Shown: positions 17,650 to 26,754 of the stretch, in pieces
Layout of the letters: every line of letters starts with the position of its first letter
Position numbering within the stretch: the stretch's first letter is position 1
Origin: Gracilibacillus kekensis
GTDB lineage: Bacteria; Bacillota; Bacilli; Bacillales; Amphibacillaceae
DNA: 64,000 bases
Direction: 5' to 3'
Assembly (NCBI RefSeq): GCF_900143085.1
Contig: NZ_FRCZ01000003.1
Span: 417,818 to 481,817 of the forward strand
Program-made: the position numbers and the translations under genes
Notes under the pieces: generated by a model
The model's database searches: none
Told to the model about the DNA's origin: nothing
What the model saw: only the letters and a program-made list of their open reading frames with translations

Positions 17650-18702
17650 TTACATTGTTTGGATATAGTCGAACATTGGTAACATTAAAGATAAGTAAAC
17701 AAATACAACAAATAAAGCTAATACTGATAACAAAATTGGTTGTAAGAGAGTTATCCATTTTTTTAAATACATTTCAATTTGTTGAATTAAATGGTCAGAA
17801 TAGAGTTTTAATTCTTTCTGCATTTGGGTTTGATTACGATCTTTAATCATAATTTTGGTTAACTCATCTTCAAGTAATTGGCATTGGGGCAAGATAGTGG
17901 CATAGCTATAACCTTGAGCTAGGTGGTCACTTATAAGCATGCCATAATGATTGATAATGGTTTGATGTTGATCCGACTTTATTACTTGGAGGCTATCTTT
18001 CATCGTTAAACCACTTTGAAAAAGACTCGCTAAATGAGTTGTAAGCAGATATGTGGTGCGCATTTTACTATAGCGGTTATAAATAGGAATACAGAGAAAC
18101 AGTTTAATTTTAGCTTCTATAGATAAGAAATTTTTAAATAAGACTGTACTAATAATTAACAACAAGCCAGCAATTACACTACCGATCGTTCCATAAAAGA
18201 CGATGTTAATGACAAATTCTGCTGTATGGAAGACACTAGTTACATCCTGATTGGTTCCAAGTAATTGTGTGAAAGAAGGAAAGATCGTAGTTTTCATAAA
18301 GTATAGAATAATAAAGAAAAACAGGAAGAGAAAGAGTGGATATCGAGATAATTTTTTTAACTTTGAGGCAAACTGAATACGCTGTTGAAGCAGTTGGCAA
18401 CACTGTTGTAAACCGTAAGTAAGATTACCATGATGAACAGCTATTTTTAGAAAATCAATAACTTCCTGATTAAAATGTGTTTTTTCCAATGTGTTAACAA
18501 ATGTTTCACCTCGATATAATAATTCTTCCATTTTCTGAAGCAATGGCCTTAGATGTTTTTCCCATTTTAATATCTCTAATACGTCGTTAAGGTTATAGCC
18601 GTTCTTTAACAATTGTTCAAAACGATATAAAATACGATATTGATCTGTTAGAGATAACTTTTCTTTAGATAGGTTATGGAGCCACAATATAACCGTACGC
18701 AT
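17650..18702 (-). CDS. comGB: competence pilus platform protein ComGB
   Basis: 350 residues, GspF/PilC family. Three hydrophobic segments (about 123-140, 170-190 and the C-terminal 320-345) separate two cytoplasmic GspF repeats (YRFEQLLKNGYNLNDVLEIL and THLASLFQSGLTMKDSLQVI). It anchors the pilus base in the membrane and links ATPase ComGA to pilin assembly. Its start overlaps the comGA end by 29 bases. Length is typical. Confidence 0.92.
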   Translation of the reverse strand: MRTVILWLHNLSKEKLSLTDQYRILYRFEQLLKNGYNLNDVLEILKWEKHLRPLLQKMEELLYRGETFVNTLEKTHFNQEVIDFLKIAVHHGNLTYGLQQCCQLLQQRIQFASKLKKLSRYPLFLFLFFFIILYFMKTTIFPSFTQLLGTNQDVTSVFHTAEFVINIVFYGTIGSVIAGLLLIISTVLFKNFLSIEAKIKLFLCIPIYNRYSKMRTTYLLTTHLASLFQSGLTMKDSLQVIKSDQHQTIINHYGMLISDHLAQGYSYATILPQCQLLEDELTKIMIKDRNQTQMQKELKLYSDHLIQQIEMYLKKWITLLQPILLSVLALFVVFVYLSLMLPMFDYIQTM

Positions 18703-19660
18703 AAGCTTTTCTCCTTAAATAGTGAAAAGATGAAAGATTTGTAAAGGCTTTATTCTGTAAAATTTGTTGAATATCGTTTGTATCGAGTATTTCTAAAATT
18801 GCAGCACGTTGATCTTTATATTTGATCATGTTTAGTGAAAGCAGTTGAAGCGAGGCGACAGCGACTAAATTATGTTCAATATCTATTTTTTTAATGCCCA
18901 TTTCAAGTAAACGATGGATGGTGCCTTTGGCATTATTTGCATGCAATGTTGATAACACAAGGTGTCCTGTATTTGAAGCGCGAAATGCAAATTTTGCTGT
19001 CGCTTGATCACGAATTTCTCCAACCATAATAATATCAGGGTCATGCCTTAAGGCAGCTTTTAAACCAACGTCATAGGTCATTCCTGCTTTTTCATTCACT
19101 TGTACTTGTAAAACATTGTCCAATGGTTTTTCGATCGGATCCTCTAAAGTGATTGTTTGTAATTGATTATTTTCCATAAAAGCTTTTATTACTGCATATA
19201 AGGTAGTGGTTTTGCCTGAACCAGTAGCCCCCGTTAATAATATTAAGCCTGTTTTTAAGTGTAACCATTTTTTTATGGTGTTTAATTGATTGGGAAACAG
19301 GAATAATTGTTCTATGGAATGTATCTGTTGTTGGGGTAATATTCGAATGGCCAAACTTTCTAAATGGTTCGCAGGTAAAGTAGAAAGACGAAGAGAATAG
19401 TTTTGGTTATTATATTGATAATGGATAGATCCTTGTTGTGGCATACGATTTTCTCCAATATCCATCTTTCCGGTGAATTTGTAATACGAAACAATCATGG
19501 AATATTGTTGTTTCGAAAGAGAAGTATGGAATGTCCGCTTGCCGTTACAGCGGAAATAAACAAGGATGTTACGCTCGAGAGGAATGAAGTGGATATCTGA
19601 CGCATAATCTTGTATAGCAGCCTGCAGGATATGGTTGGAGATAGCTGCGGCTTTGTTCAA
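18674..19660 (-). CDS. comGA: competence traffic ATPase ComGA
   Basis: 328 residues, GspE/PilB secretion ATPase powering pseudopilus assembly. Walker A GATGSGKTTT at about 142-151, the Asp box ITLEDPIE, Walker B region HDPDIIMVGEIRD and the His box LSTLHANNA are all intact. It starts with TTG at 19660 behind a strong AGGAGGTG. It is slightly shorter than B. subtilis ComGA (about 356). It heads the comG operon, which in Bacillus depends on ComK; I did not find a convincing pair of K-boxes upstream. Confidence 0.93.
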   Translation of the reverse strand: MNKAAAISNHILQAAIQDYASDIHFIPLERNILVYFRCNGKRTFHTSLSKQQYSMIVSYYKFTGKMDIGENRMPQQGSIHYQYNNQNYSLRLSTLPANHLESLAIRILPQQQIHSIEQLFLFPNQLNTIKKWLHLKTGLILLTGATGSGKTTTLYAVIKAFMENNQLQTITLEDPIEKPLDNVLQVQVNEKAGMTYDVGLKAALRHDPDIIMVGEIRDQATAKFAFRASNTGHLVLSTLHANNAKGTIHRLLEMGIKKIDIEHNLVAVASLQLLSLNMIKYKDQRAAILEILDTNDIQQILQNKAFTNLSSFHYLRRKAYAYGYIVAP

Positions 19661-19876
19661 TTAAATGTTCACCTCCTATGTTTAAAAAAAGAAAATTTTA
19701 GCAAAAGAGTAGGTCGACGAAGTAAGAATTGAAAGAACTTAAGATAAGAAAAACTGATATATTTTAAAAAGACTAGGTGCATGCCGAGTTTTTCTAATCA
19801 TGGTACAATACATATATTCGACATCAATCTGTTTATTCCTTCAAAGAAATAAAAAAAGATGGAGGACGTTAAAAAA

Positions 19877-20374
19877 ATGAAAAGTATATATCTAATTGGT
19901 TTTATGGGAAGCGGAAAGACAAGTATTGCGATCCGGTTACAAGAGAAATTAAATTTGAAATTACAAGACACAGATCAAATGATTGAAGCGAATTATCAGA
20001 TGGAGATTCCGACAATTTTTGCTGAAAAAGGGGAAGAAACATTTCGGGAATATGAAAGTTCTGTTTTAAAACAAACCGAACAGGAAGATACCATAGTTGC
20101 TACGGGTGGCGGGATTATTGAAAGGGAAGAAAACCGCCTATGGCTCCAAAATAAAAGAAATGTATTCTTTTTAGAAACTACTTGGGAAGAAATAAGCCAA
20201 CGTTTAATTGGTGATCAATCAAGACCAATATGGAATAATCAAAGTAGAGATAAACAGCAGTTACTAGAACAACGTTTACCTAAGTATCAAGAGGTTGCAA
20301 CATATATTATTAAAACAGATGGAAAAAGTGTAGAGCAAATTGCAGACCAAATAATTTCTAAATTAGATGCATAA
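19877..20374 (+). CDS. aroK: shikimate kinase
   Basis: 165 residues. Phosphorylates shikimate in the aromatic amino acid pathway using ATP. Walker A GFMGSGKTS at 8-16, the DTDQMIE shikimate/Mg motif, the FREYES segment, the ATGGG loop and the GDQSRPIW lid arginine are visible. ATG 19877 is preferred over 19859 because the GGAGG site at 19861-19865 would overlap the earlier codon. It is divergent from comGA. aroQ, the preceding pathway step, lies 6.4 kb downstream. Confidence 0.95.
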   Translation: MKSIYLIGFMGSGKTSIAIRLQEKLNLKLQDTDQMIEANYQMEIPTIFAEKGEETFREYESSVLKQTEQEDTIVATGGGIIEREENRLWLQNKRNVFFLETTWEEISQRLIGDQSRPIWNNQSRDKQQLLEQRLPKYQEVATYIIKTDGKSVEQIADQIISKLDA

Positions 20375-20426
20375 ATTAGAACGTTGTTGGAAAAAATAGC
20401 AGTAAAATAATAAAGGTGTGAGTCTA

Positions 20427-20609
20427 TTGTCCAACAATGATTACGTCAAATATATGACCCAGAGAATTGTCAAGTATATGGATACACCGAAAGATGAACG
20501 GAAAAAGTCGAAAGTAGAACGTGGACACGAAGAAGTAACGGTTTCTAATAAATGGTTCGGTGTATTACCATTCGCATTTCGATTGCTAATTCAAAAAAGA
20601 AAACACTAA
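20427..20609 (+). CDS. yqzE: YqzE family protein
   Basis: 60 residues. The sequence NDYVKYMTQRIVKYMDTPKDERKK and WFGVLPFAFRLLI agrees with the YqzE family, which sits beside the comG operon in Bacillus. TTG 20427 is preferred because AAAGGTG lies 8 bases before it; GTG 20418 would overlap that site. Weakly amphipathic C-terminal helix, many lysines; function unknown. It ends 21 bases before a perfect 19-bp hairpin. Confidence 0.75.
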   Translation: MSNNDYVKYMTQRIVKYMDTPKDERKKSKVERGHEEVTVSNKWFGVLPFAFRLLIQKRKH

Positions 20610-20630
20610 ATTATGCAAAAGAGTCTCAAC

Positions 20631-20674
20631 AGAATCCAAACAATATCGATTTTATTCGATATTGTTTGGATTCT
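20631..20674 (+). terminator. ATCCAAAC-type terminator after yqzE
   Basis: Perfect 19-base arms (20631-20649 and 20656-20674) with a 6-base loop. The stem begins AGAATCCAAACAATATCGA, sharing AATCCAAAC with hairpins at 13744, 39343 and 54762. Confidence 0.8.
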
Positions 20675-20695
20675 TTCATGAATAAAAGCAGTATC

Positions 20696-20804
20696 ATGCG
20701 ACACTATTGTAGTGGTAATTATGAGATATTATTTGTGCTTTGCAACCGCTCCGGCTTGTACGCACACAATTCATTTCATAATTACCACCAGAGTAATGTC
20801 GCAT
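20696..20804. repeat. short internally deleted copy of the palindromic element
   Basis: About 109 bases bounded by ATGCGACA and TGTCGCAT. Subterminal GTGGTAATTATGA and TCATAATTACCAC are also inverted. The middle keeps only GCTTTGCAACCGCTCCGGCTTG from the module seen in the long copies. This is the layout of a non-autonomous derivative that retains ends but has lost its core. Confidence 0.65.
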
Positions 20805-20821
20805 AATCCGTCTTTTGTTGA

Positions 20822-21628
20822 TCATGTTCGCGCTTTATTAATGATGGATTGGGTAGTTTCTTCTTTTAAATAAAATAATCCTGCATTAATGATTTCTATT
20901 ATTATTTTAGGTTGTAATCTTTCATGTAATCGTTCTTTTTCTTTATTGAGGATGTCTTGATTGTCTTCTTGTTTGTCAAAGAAATATTCCACTAACTTCA
21001 GTTCTTCTTGTAACAATTTTTCTGATTCGATTGCCCATTGCCAATTTTGATCAAGCAATTGATCTTCAACAAATTGAAAAATACGATTAAATCCACTAAT
21101 CGGTCTAATTATTGGTGAAATCGTGTAACTATAATCGCTCATTACACGTTGCAGTGCTATTGATTCAATCTGATTCATCATATTCGATACGATCGATCCA
21201 TTTATTAACTGTAAACCTATTGAATAAATATCTTCTTTTTTTTGACTGCCAGCATATTGAACCTTTAAATTAGTTACCAACCAAGGAAGTAGTGCCGATT
21301 TATTTAGACTGTCCTTTTCTTCGTATAACATCGTGTAACGAGCTTGCTGTTTTATATGTTGGAATATTTGCTGTAATCTTGGACTGCCATAATGAATCCA
21401 TTCTTTATTGTTATCTTTTTTTTCAGTGTTTGTATCTAACTCTAGGGACAATGGTTCTCCTTGACGACCTATTTTATCCATGTAATGCCAATAAAAAGGA
21501 CGGTTCATTAATACTTGATCTAAATCCCTTGTTAATTGAATCGTCATTTCTGTGTCATTTTCTGTGATTACTTTACAATCGTGAACGGTAAAGTATTGAT
21601 GCAGGAAGCTGTGCAAATTTGTGATCAT
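20822..21628 (-). CDS. yqhG: YqhG family protein
   Basis: 268 residues, soluble, no membrane segment. It overlaps the helicase gene by 4 bases (ATGA-type coupling) and ends in KARTstop. Size, position and the pattern LHSFLHQYFTVHDC at the start fit the Bacillus YqhG family, always paired with the SNF2-type helicase YqhH. A Glu/Lys-rich predicted helix lies near residues 205-235. Function is unknown; partnership with the helicase is inferred from coupling. Confidence 0.8.
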   Translation of the reverse strand: MITNLHSFLHQYFTVHDCKVITENDTEMTIQLTRDLDQVLMNRPFYWHYMDKIGRQGEPLSLELDTNTEKKDNNKEWIHYGSPRLQQIFQHIKQQARYTMLYEEKDSLNKSALLPWLVTNLKVQYAGSQKKEDIYSIGLQLINGSIVSNMMNQIESIALQRVMSDYSYTISPIIRPISGFNRIFQFVEDQLLDQNWQWAIESEKLLQEELKLVEYFFDKQEDNQDILNKEKERLHERLQPKIIIEIINAGLFYLKEETTQSIINKART

Positions 21629-23280
21629 AATATATGCTCCTTAGATGGAGTATTGTGTTGATACGACTGAATTACAGAAGTAAGGTTATCTAATTTTATT
21701 TTTGTTTCTCCAAGTGATTTAGATTCCAGGAAGATTTGTTCCACTTCTTTCTCTAAATCCTGAACATTTAAGTCTGTCAGTATCTGATCTAATTGACCAA
21801 TAACATTCTCAAACAATTGAATTTTTGTATATAATAAGTTCATAACGTTTTCTTCCATTGTTTGTTTGGTAGCGAAGTTATAAATTATAACATCGTTTTC
21901 CTGCCCAAAACGATGGATACGTCCAATTCTTTGTTCAAGTCTCATCGGATTCCACGGCAGGTCATAATTGACAAGGTGATGACAGAATTGCAGGTTAATT
22001 CCTTCACCTGCTGCTTCTGTAGCTATCATAACTTGTGCTTGATTTTGAAAAAGCTGTCTCATCCAATCTTTTTTCCCTTTCTTAAACCCTCCACGATAGA
22101 TAACGGTTGGTATTTTTTCTTGATGAAGTAGCCACTGCAGGTAGATTTGAGTGGCGCGGTATTCAGTGAATACAATCATTTTCTCTTTTGATTGTTTAAC
22201 AATTTCTACTAGTTTTAATGCTTTAGCATGGTTAGGAAGTTGTTCGATTGTTTCTAATACTTCAATTGCATCCGGATCTTCAGTCGCTTCATTTTCTTGA
22301 AGCCATTTTTTCATGGATAAGTAGCAAGCTTCACGCGAGCTGCAAAATTCTCTTAGGTATGTGATCGTTGAGAGTGCCGTCTTTTGTTTAAAGAAGTGCT
22401 CAATTTTACTATAGGCATTCATTTCTTCTTCAGAAAAGGACACCCAAACAGTTTTGATTTTTCTTGACGTCCAGTGAACACCAGTATCTGACCTTCTATT
22501 TCTTACCATTACTTTACTTATTAGTTGCTTTAAGTAAGGATCTTCGTCGATTTTACGTTTTTGTTCCCGATAGTTGTTTATAAAGTCTTCATAAGTACCA
22601 AGATAACCGGGTTTCAATAGGCTGATTAAGTTGAAGATGTCTGTCAATTTATTCTGAACGGGAGTTGCTGTCAGAAGTAAGCAGTATTTTTTTGATAATT
22701 GCTGTACAAATTGAAAGTTTTTTGTTTTATGATTTTTTAATTTATGAGCCTCATCTACGATAACCAAATCATAATTTTGTTCTAATATAGTATCTCTGTG
22801 TTTTGCTAACTTAGCAGTATCAAGTGTGGTTATCAATATATTTGCATCTTGCCAACTCACGCGTTTGCCTGACGAAGCAGCAGGTATCAAAAATTTTTGA
22901 TTTAATTCTAAAACCCATTGATTCACGAGTGAAGCTGGAACTAAAATAAGAACTTTTTGGACTAGCCCTCTTAATAGATACTCTTTTAAAATTAGTCCGG
23001 CTTCTATAGTTTTCCCAAGTCCTACTTCATCTGCAAGTAAAGCTCTCCCATTCATTTTTTGAATGACATTCTCAGCACATGCCAGTTGATGGGGTAAAAA
23101 TTCCATGTGTGGTAAAAACTTTGGTGCTACTAATTTATTAAAACTAGCTATTTTCATCGTTTCTGCAATTTGATAGGACTGCTTGAATAATTGCCAATCG
23201 GCTAAATGAGCTGGGTTTTGTGTTGCTTCATTATAGTTATTCACAAATAATTCGTCTTTTATTACCGGAACTCGCATCAC
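21625..23280 (-). CDS. yqhH: SNF2/RapA-type DEAD-like helicase (YqhH)
   Basis: 551 residues, superfamily 2. Motif I DEVGLGKTIEAG at about 79-90, motif II DEAHKLKNHKT near 172, motif III LLTATPVQN near 199, and in the C-terminal lobe TEAAGEGINLQ and the arginine-finger motif RIGRIHRFGQ. This is the RapA-like subclass, whose best known member recycles stalled RNA polymerase. Whether YqhH does so is not established. It forms a two-gene operon with yqhG. In B. subtilis the glycine cleavage genes gcvT-gcvPA-gcvPB lie next to it; they are absent here. Confidence 0.9.
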   Translation of the reverse strand: MMRVPVIKDELFVNNYNEATQNPAHLADWQLFKQSYQIAETMKIASFNKLVAPKFLPHMEFLPHQLACAENVIQKMNGRALLADEVGLGKTIEAGLILKEYLLRGLVQKVLILVPASLVNQWVLELNQKFLIPAASSGKRVSWQDANILITTLDTAKLAKHRDTILEQNYDLVIVDEAHKLKNHKTKNFQFVQQLSKKYCLLLTATPVQNKLTDIFNLISLLKPGYLGTYEDFINNYREQKRKIDEDPYLKQLISKVMVRNRRSDTGVHWTSRKIKTVWVSFSEEEMNAYSKIEHFFKQKTALSTITYLREFCSSREACYLSMKKWLQENEATEDPDAIEVLETIEQLPNHAKALKLVEIVKQSKEKMIVFTEYRATQIYLQWLLHQEKIPTVIYRGGFKKGKKDWMRQLFQNQAQVMIATEAAGEGINLQFCHHLVNYDLPWNPMRLEQRIGRIHRFGQENDVIIYNFATKQTMEENVMNLLYTKIQLFENVIGQLDQILTDLNVQDLEKEVEQIFLESKSLGETKIKLDNLTSVIQSYQHNTPSKEHIL

Positions 23281-23608
23281 AAATCACCCTCACATTGTCC
23301 ATTTTTTTCTTATTGTTGCCATGGCAAATAATCTTATACGTGAATATTAAAATAAGTTAGATAGGGGATAAGAAGAGCATATTATTTCTGTATAGGTCGT
23401 GCAGACATCCTTGTTGCCTGCAGGGCGGAGATGAGATCACACAAGTGTTCCGTTCCATTAAAGCAAGATGTTTTATTCTTCTCCAAATCAAATATATATA
23501 ATACCAAGTATATTTTTGGGGGGAACAGGAAATACGATTCGTCTTTTATCGATCTTTATTACTCATACTTCGAATTATTCGCCTATAATATATTGTTTTT
23601 TAACATTA
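23281..23608. other. gap between yqhH and yqhL without a recognised gene
   Basis: Divergence point for yqhH. No convincing coding region, no copy of the intergenic element and no glycine-riboswitch-like segment. A 20-base stretch around CCTGCAGG (23417-23424) is the only compact palindrome. Short open frames here lack ribosome sites and look spurious. Confidence 0.5.
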
Positions 23609-23635
23609 AAAAAACCGAGTGATTTCACTCGGTTT
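23609..23635 (-). terminator. terminator of the rhodanese gene
   Basis: AAACCGAGTGA and TCACTCGGTTT share a perfect stem with a 3-base loop; on the minus strand it runs into a T tract (the A run at 23608-23614). It overlaps the stop codon region. Confidence 0.85.
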
Positions 23636-24029
23636 AGTAATCTAGCTTTTTTGATTTTTTGATCTTACCTGTCCACTTTTTATAGCCGCCTTGTAAATGA
23701 TTTAGATCTTTATATCCTTGTTTATTTAGTAATAAAGCAGCTCTCATAGATCGTGAGCCACTTTGACAATAAAGATAAACTGGCTGATCTTTTCTTAACT
23801 CTGTTAAGCGTTGCTTTAATTGAGATAATGGAATGTTTCTTGCACCTAAAATATGACCTCCATCAAATTCTTTAGGTTCTCTGACATCAATTAATTGTGC
23901 TTTTCGATAACCTTCACGAAACTCTTTTTCTGTTAAGGCATTTAACACTTTTTTCTGTTTAAAGTAACGATAAACAGTAAATAAAATAAAGGCAACTAAA
24001 ATACCAATTAAAATGTATATTTCTGTCAT
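23634..24029 (-). CDS. yqhL: membrane-anchored rhodanese-like protein (YqhL)
   Basis: 131 residues. An N-terminal membrane helix (about 2-19) is followed by one rhodanese domain. The active-site loop YLYCQSGSRS has the catalytic Cys, and DVREPKEFDGGHI is the substrate-site strand. It should transfer sulfane sulfur at the cytoplasmic face; the acceptor is unknown. The start at 24029 is chosen for its GGGGG ribosome site; six codons upstream are possible. It is divergent from mntR. Confidence 0.9.
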   Translation of the reverse strand: MTEIYILIGILVAFILFTVYRYFKQKKVLNALTEKEFREGYRKAQLIDVREPKEFDGGHILGARNIPLSQLKQRLTELRKDQPVYLYCQSGSRSMRAALLLNKQGYKDLNHLQGGYKKWTGKIKKSKKLDY

Positions 24030-24216
24030 TTCTTTTTCCCCCATTGATTTTTCTATTCAATCCTCTAAAAAGGATTATACCATTTAATAGTATCAAATAA
24101 AGTAAAAATTATCGAATGTGTCAATTTGTCAAATTTTCATATGACATGTCTTGTCTCACTCCGTAATCTATTGTATGCTTTTATTTACATAATAAACTTA
24201 GTAATGGAGGATTGTT

Positions 24217-24630
24217 ATGCCGACACCAACTATGGAAGATTACATAGAACAGATATATATTTTAATGGAAACTAAAGGATATGCTCGCGTTTCTGCAATA
24301 GCAGAAGCCCTTCAGGTTCAACCGTCTTCTGTAACAAAAATGGTACAGAAGTTAGATCGAGATGATTACCTTAATTATGAAAAATATCAAGGACTGGTTT
24401 TAACACCAAAAGGTAAAAAAGTTGGAGAACGGCTTGTTTATAGACATGAATTATTAGAGAAGTTTCTTCGCCTTATAGGTGTAGATGAATCGAACATCTA
24501 TACAGATGTAGAAGGAATTGAACATCATTTAAGTTGGAATTCAATAGATCGGATTGGAGATGTAGTGCAGTTATTAGAAGATCCAGAACACATAGAAGTA
24601 GTAAAAGCCTTACAATCCAAAAAGGATTAA
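24217..24630 (+). CDS. mntR: manganese-responsive transcriptional regulator MntR
   Basis: 137 residues. Winged-helix DtxR-family repressor of manganese uptake. The N-terminus [15 protein letters not shown] carries metal ligands Asp8 and Glu11. [13 protein letters not shown] is the recognition helix. [10 protein letters not shown] near 97-106 supplies the Glu and His ligands, and [10 protein letters not shown] the His77-type residue. Agreement with B. subtilis MntR is very high from memory. ATG 24217 follows GGAGG. Targets such as mntH or mntABCD are not in this window. Confidence 0.96.
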   Translation: MPTPTMEDYIEQIYILMETKGYARVSAIAEALQVQPSSVTKMVQKLDRDDYLNYEKYQGLVLTPKGKKVGERLVYRHELLEKFLRLIGVDESNIYTDVEGIEHHLSWNSIDRIGDVVQLLEDPEHIEVVKALQSKKD

Positions 24631-24702
24631 TAATAAGACAAGTTCTATCTACTGATTTAATTGTATATACATAATATGATACCAGTACGATAGGGTGATG
24701 TC

Positions 24703-25593
24703 ATGAAAATTGATGGCGTATTTTCTGGTGGAGGAGTAAAGGCATTTGCATTTTTAGGCGCATTACAAGCTTTGGAAGAAAACGATATACAATTTGAGAG
24801 AGTAGCAGGAACATCCGCAGGCGCATTGTTTGCTACTTTTATTGCAGCGGGCTATAACGCAAAGGAGATGAAAAAGATCTTTTTAGATCTACCTCTTGAA
24901 TCTTTTTTAGATCAATCATACTGGAGTAGTTTTTTCCCTTTTGTTAAATGGTTAACCTTATATCAAACGATGGGATTATACCGTGGTAATTATTTTGAAA
25001 CATGGTTGCAAGAGAAATTAAAAATGAAAGGAATTTACAAGTTTTCTGATTTGCCTCCTGAGAAATTAAAAATTGTCGCTGCAGATCTTACATTTAATCG
25101 TGTTATCATCTTTCCAGATGACTTAAAAAAATACTACCATATTGATAAAAATTACTTTCGAGTTGCGAAAGCAGTCCGCAGTAGTATTTCAATTCCATAT
25201 TTTTTTCGCCCTTCTAAAATTATAAATCCCTTAACAAGACAAAAAAGTTATATTGTAGACGGCATGATTTTAAGTAATTTTCCTCTTTGGTTATTTGATC
25301 GTGAGAAATTGATTCGATTAAGACCGATTTTAGGAATGCAGTTAACAGATCCAAAACATTATTATTATAATTCGAAAATTGCGAATGCGATCGATATGTT
25401 GTCCGCTTTAATTGGAACGATGAGAAAAGCGTATGATACGAGATATATCGCAGAGAATGTTGCAAAAGATATATTATTTTTCCCAATCGATCAAGTAAGT
25501 GCAACAGATTTTAATCTTACTATAGAACAAAAAAAAGCATTGATTGATTTGGGTTATAAAAGAACTCTAAAATTCCTATCAAAATGGCCATAG
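24703..25593 (+). CDS. yqhO: patatin-like phospholipase (YqhO)
   Basis: 296 residues. The Ser-Asp dyad is visible: oxyanion motif FSGGGVKAFAFLG at 7-19, nucleophile in AGTSAGALF near 40-46, and Asp in VDGMILSNFP near 185. Patatins hydrolyse acyl esters of lipids; the bacterial substrate is not known. ATG 24703 with GGGTG upstream. In B. subtilis yqhO also follows mntR. A bidirectional terminator lies directly after the stop. Confidence 0.9.
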   Translation: MKIDGVFSGGGVKAFAFLGALQALEENDIQFERVAGTSAGALFATFIAAGYNAKEMKKIFLDLPLESFLDQSYWSSFFPFVKWLTLYQTMGLYRGNYFETWLQEKLKMKGIYKFSDLPPEKLKIVAADLTFNRVIIFPDDLKKYYHIDKNYFRVAKAVRSSISIPYFFRPSKIINPLTRQKSYIVDGMILSNFPLWLFDREKLIRLRPILGMQLTDPKHYYYNSKIANAIDMLSALIGTMRKAYDTRYIAENVAKDILFFPIDQVSATDFNLTIEQKKALIDLGYKRTLKFLSKWP

Positions 25594-25594
25594 T

Positions 25595-25634
25595 AAAAAG
25601 AACAGAGCAATTATAACGAGGCTCTGTTCTTTTT
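25595..25634. terminator. bidirectional terminator between yqhO and yqhP
   Basis: AAAAAGAACAGAGC (25595-25608) and GCTCTGTTCTTTTT (25621-25634) pair perfectly over 14 bases with flanking A and T runs. The right arm lies inside the end of the convergent coding sequence. Confidence 0.9.
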
Positions 25635-26000
25635 CTTTTGTTTATTACCTTCTATAACACGCAGTTGTGGGGCATCTTTACGAGAGTTCTTTAGCGGACG
25701 AATAATTTTCTTGTGTGTAATGTTTTGTTTGATCGGTCTCGGTTGCTCTTTTTTAAGTTTGTTATATTTATATTTTTGTTTGGATTGTTTAACGGCTTTA
25801 CGATATTTTCGTATATCGTTAGGAGTTCGCTTTCTTATAACGAAAAAATAAATTAAACCAAAAATTGCAGCACCGATCAGAACGGATATCAATAGCGATG
25901 TGATGAAACTAATTGTATTGGTGAACAGAGCTGTGATAACACCAATGACCGCTAAACCAATCAGTAAGTAAACCAAAAGGGACATGATGTTCTGTTTCAT
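25611..26000 (-). CDS. yqhP: SA1362/YqhP family membrane protein
   Basis: 129 residues. Two membrane helices (about 5-27 and 32-55) are followed by a strongly basic tail (KYRKAVKQSKQKYKYNKLKKEQ and a Lys/Arg-rich end). Position between the patatin gene and yqhR matches yqhP of B. subtilis (SA1362 family). The basic tail could contact nucleic acid or membrane phospholipid headgroups; function unknown. Ribosome site AGGAGG lies upstream of the start at 26000. Confidence 0.7.
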   Translation of the reverse strand: MKQNIMSLLVYLLIGLAVIGVITALFTNTISFITSLLISVLIGAAIFGLIYFFVIRKRTPNDIRKYRKAVKQSKQKYKYNKLKKEQPRPIKQNITHKKIIRPLKNSRKDAPQLRVIEGNKQKKKNRASL

Positions 26001-26217
26001 GTAAGCATCCTCCTTTAATTGAATGATAATCTTATTATAGTTATACCCTTAATTTATTGGATTTTATACAAGAATATCATAATTATCATCTATTATTTTT
26101 TAAAAAAGAGAAGTTTACATATTATTTTATATAAAATCGTGAAAAAAACTATGTCAAGAATGAAATTTAGCATGAAAAAAATTAATTATGGATACGCTAT
26201 AGTTTGAGGTGATCAAT

Positions 26218-26703
26218 GTGAGACGTATTAATCAACAAGAAAATCAGAAACAGAAAACTTCTCTAATTCCAAAAGTAATAAGCATTGGATTTTTCGGTGG
26301 ATTAATATGGAGCGCGATAGCTGCTATCAGTGGTTATTTCAACTTTACAACTATCACACCGAAAAGTTTTATTCTAAGATCATGGATACAAACGGATTGG
26401 TCAGATCAATGGCTAGGACAAATTATTTCTATACTCATCATTAGTTTATTATCGATTGGTATCGCCTTTTTATATTACGTTTTGTTAAAAAAATACGACG
26501 GAGTACTTCCTGGGTTATTGGCAGGAATAGTACTTTGGTTTATTCTATTTTGGATTATGGAACCCATTTTTCCAAATATCCCTGACTTTTATCGATTGGA
26601 AAGCGATACGATAGTAACAACTATTTGTTTATTTATATTGTATAGTGTGTTTATTAGTTACTCTATTTCTTTTGCATATCTTCAGCATTTACATGAAAAG
26701 TAA
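26218..26703 (+). CDS. yqhR: YqhR family membrane protein
   Basis: 161 residues with four hydrophobic helices (roughly 20-38, 65-85, 95-115 and 135-155) and a polar N-terminus. The pattern matches YqhR, found between yqhP and aroQ in Bacillus. GTG 26218 is preferred because GAGGTG lies 6 bases upstream; GTG 26209 would overlap that site. Function unknown; it may be spore-related through neighbourhood, which is inference only. Confidence 0.75.
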   Translation: MRRINQQENQKQKTSLIPKVISIGFFGGLIWSAIAAISGYFNFTTITPKSFILRSWIQTDWSDQWLGQIISILIISLLSIGIAFLYYVLLKKYDGVLPGLLAGIVLWFILFWIMEPIFPNIPDFYRLESDTIVTTICLFILYSVFISYSISFAYLQHLHEK

Positions 26704-26754
26704 TTACCTTTTATGTTATTATGATGAAGAAAGCATGCGGATGGAGTGAGTGGA

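Noticed and set aside
19684..19699. AAAA-N5-TTTT ComK-box candidate before comGA
   Set aside because: Only 27 bases from the start codon, almost at the ribosome site, too close to act as an activator site; no paired second box at proper spacing.
23281..23608. Glycine riboswitch remnant
   Set aside because: Looked for because gcv genes sit here in B. subtilis; no matching aptamer sequence was found.
26019..26207. 62-residue open frame upstream of yqhR
   Set aside because: Extremely AT-rich, Ile/Lys/Tyr-biased, no ribosome site; likely a leader region.
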